DNA from: Deinococcus sp.
GTDB lineage: Bacteria; Deinococcota; Deinococci; JACQHA01
Reading direction: 5' to 3'
Length of the DNA stretch: 7,408 bases
Assembly (NCBI GenBank): GCA_016199255.1
Contig: JACQHA010000118.1
Location: forward strand, 1 to 7,408
This document shows positions 7,005 to 7,408 of this stretch, piece by piece. The stretch's first letter is position 1, and every line of letters starts with the position of its first letter. Made by a program: the position numbers and the translations under genes. The notes under the pieces were generated by a model, which was given only the letters and a program-made list of their open reading frames with translations, had not been told where the DNA came from and searched no databases.

Positions 7005-7007
7005 TGT

Positions 7008-7408
7008 CTACCCAGTAAGTTCCGCCCACCAGCCGGCCAGGCGGCGCCAGAAGGTGGGTGCGGGAGGCTGGTAGTCTGCCCGGGGCAGGCAGATGGTGAA
7101 AGTCGACCCCTGGCCCAGCTCGCTTCTCACTGTGATCTCGCCCCGGTGGCGGTGCACAATGCGCCAGGTAATGGCCAGGCCAATGCCGCTGCCGCCGCCG
7201 GTGCGGTTGGAAGCCCGGTAGTAGTAGCCGAAGATGCGGGCGATCTCGGCCTTGGGGATGCCAATGCCAGTGTCGACGACGTCAACGCACACCTGCTGCT
7301 CCCTGCGCCGCATGGTGACCGACACTGTGCCGCCATTCAAGGTGGCTTTCTTGGCGTTATCCAGTAAGTTATCCAGCGCCTGCTTGAGCTTGTTCTCATC
7401 GCCCATAA
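7008..7408 (-). CDS. Sensor histidine kinase, C-terminal ATPase domain (cut by right edge)
   Basis: The visible 132 codons are the end of a HATPase_c catalytic domain, which binds ATP and phosphorylates a conserved His in the kinase, usually to drive a response regulator. The N box is [17 protein letters not shown] (residues 6-22 counted from the ATG at 7406), the G1 box DTGIGIP (45-51), the F-box region [12 protein letters not shown] (55-66), and the G2 box [10 protein letters not shown] (70-79). The last strand is STFTICLP. The ATG at 7406 is inside the N box region and cannot be the real start; the dimerisation/His-box and sensor parts lie beyond the right edge. An unusual Trp-rich tail ([12 protein letters not shown], 119-130) follows the domain. 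The stop lies 43 bases before pheA on the same strand. The partner regulator is not in view. Confidence 0.9.
   Translation of the reverse strand, partial: MGDENKLKQALDNLLDNAKKATLNGGTVSVTMRRREQQVCVDVVDTGIGIPKAEIARIFGYYYRASNRTGGGSGIGLAITWRIVHRHRGEITVRSELGQGSTFTICLPRADYQPPAPTFWRRLAGWWAELTG

Noticed and set aside
6965..7007. Intrinsic terminator after the kinase gene
   Set aside because: Only a four-pair GCGC repeat is present and no U-run follows, so it does not qualify.
7404..7406. ATG at 7406 as the start of the histidine kinase
   Set aside because: It falls just before the N box of the ATPase domain, where kinases are mid-protein. The frame stays open to the window edge.

Overview
The window holds seven protein-coding genes, two of them cut by the window edges, packed into a GC-rich stretch with one real intergenic gap (about 235 bases, 1194-1428). 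No tRNA, rRNA, CRISPR array, insertion sequence or transfer signature is visible. The genes look native and vertically inherited, mostly housekeeping plus a small cell-envelope group.

The organism is probably a diderm bacterium, because the left-edge gene encodes a secreted protein with several POTRA domains (BamA/Omp85 family). The high GC, the TAnnnT-type -10 elements, and at least one promoter placed so close to its start codon that the mRNA must be leaderless or nearly so fit Deinococcota. A Trueperaceae- or Thermales-like member is possible, but this is inference and other high-GC diderm phyla are not excluded.

Layout. Left block (1-1193, minus): 5' part of a BamA-like gene running off the left edge. 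Gap 1194-1428: two divergent promoters, each with a 17-base spacer. The minus promoter gives a leader of about 86 bases that can form a hairpin at its very 5' end. The plus promoter sits directly against the next start codon. Centre-left (1429-3002, plus): a two-gene operon of a lipoprotein alpha/beta hydrolase and a secreted protein with two PPC-like beta-sandwich repeats, overlapping by 4 bases. Right block (3908-base convergent set from 7408 down to 2999, minus): the C-terminal part of a sensor histidine kinase, then pheA (prephenate dehydratase with ACT domain), a UvrD/PcrA-type helicase, and an RluD-family pseudouridine synthase. The last three overlap end to end (11 and 4 bases), so they are almost certainly co-translated. 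The rluD-like gene and the PPC gene converge and overlap in one CTAG that supplies both TAG stop codons.

How the genes work together: the left half looks devoted to the envelope (outer-membrane assembly factor, surface or periplasmic hydrolase, secreted beta-sandwich protein). The right half joins unrelated housekeeping tasks (phenylalanine synthesis, DNA unwinding and repair, 23S rRNA modification) by tight packing. I did not find a convincing new defence or mobile system. The more unusual points are the leaderless promoter, the free-standing PPC pair coupled to a lipoprotein hydrolase, the hairpin at the 5' end of the BamA-like mRNA, an atypical POTRA-like segment, and a tryptophan-rich tail on the kinase.
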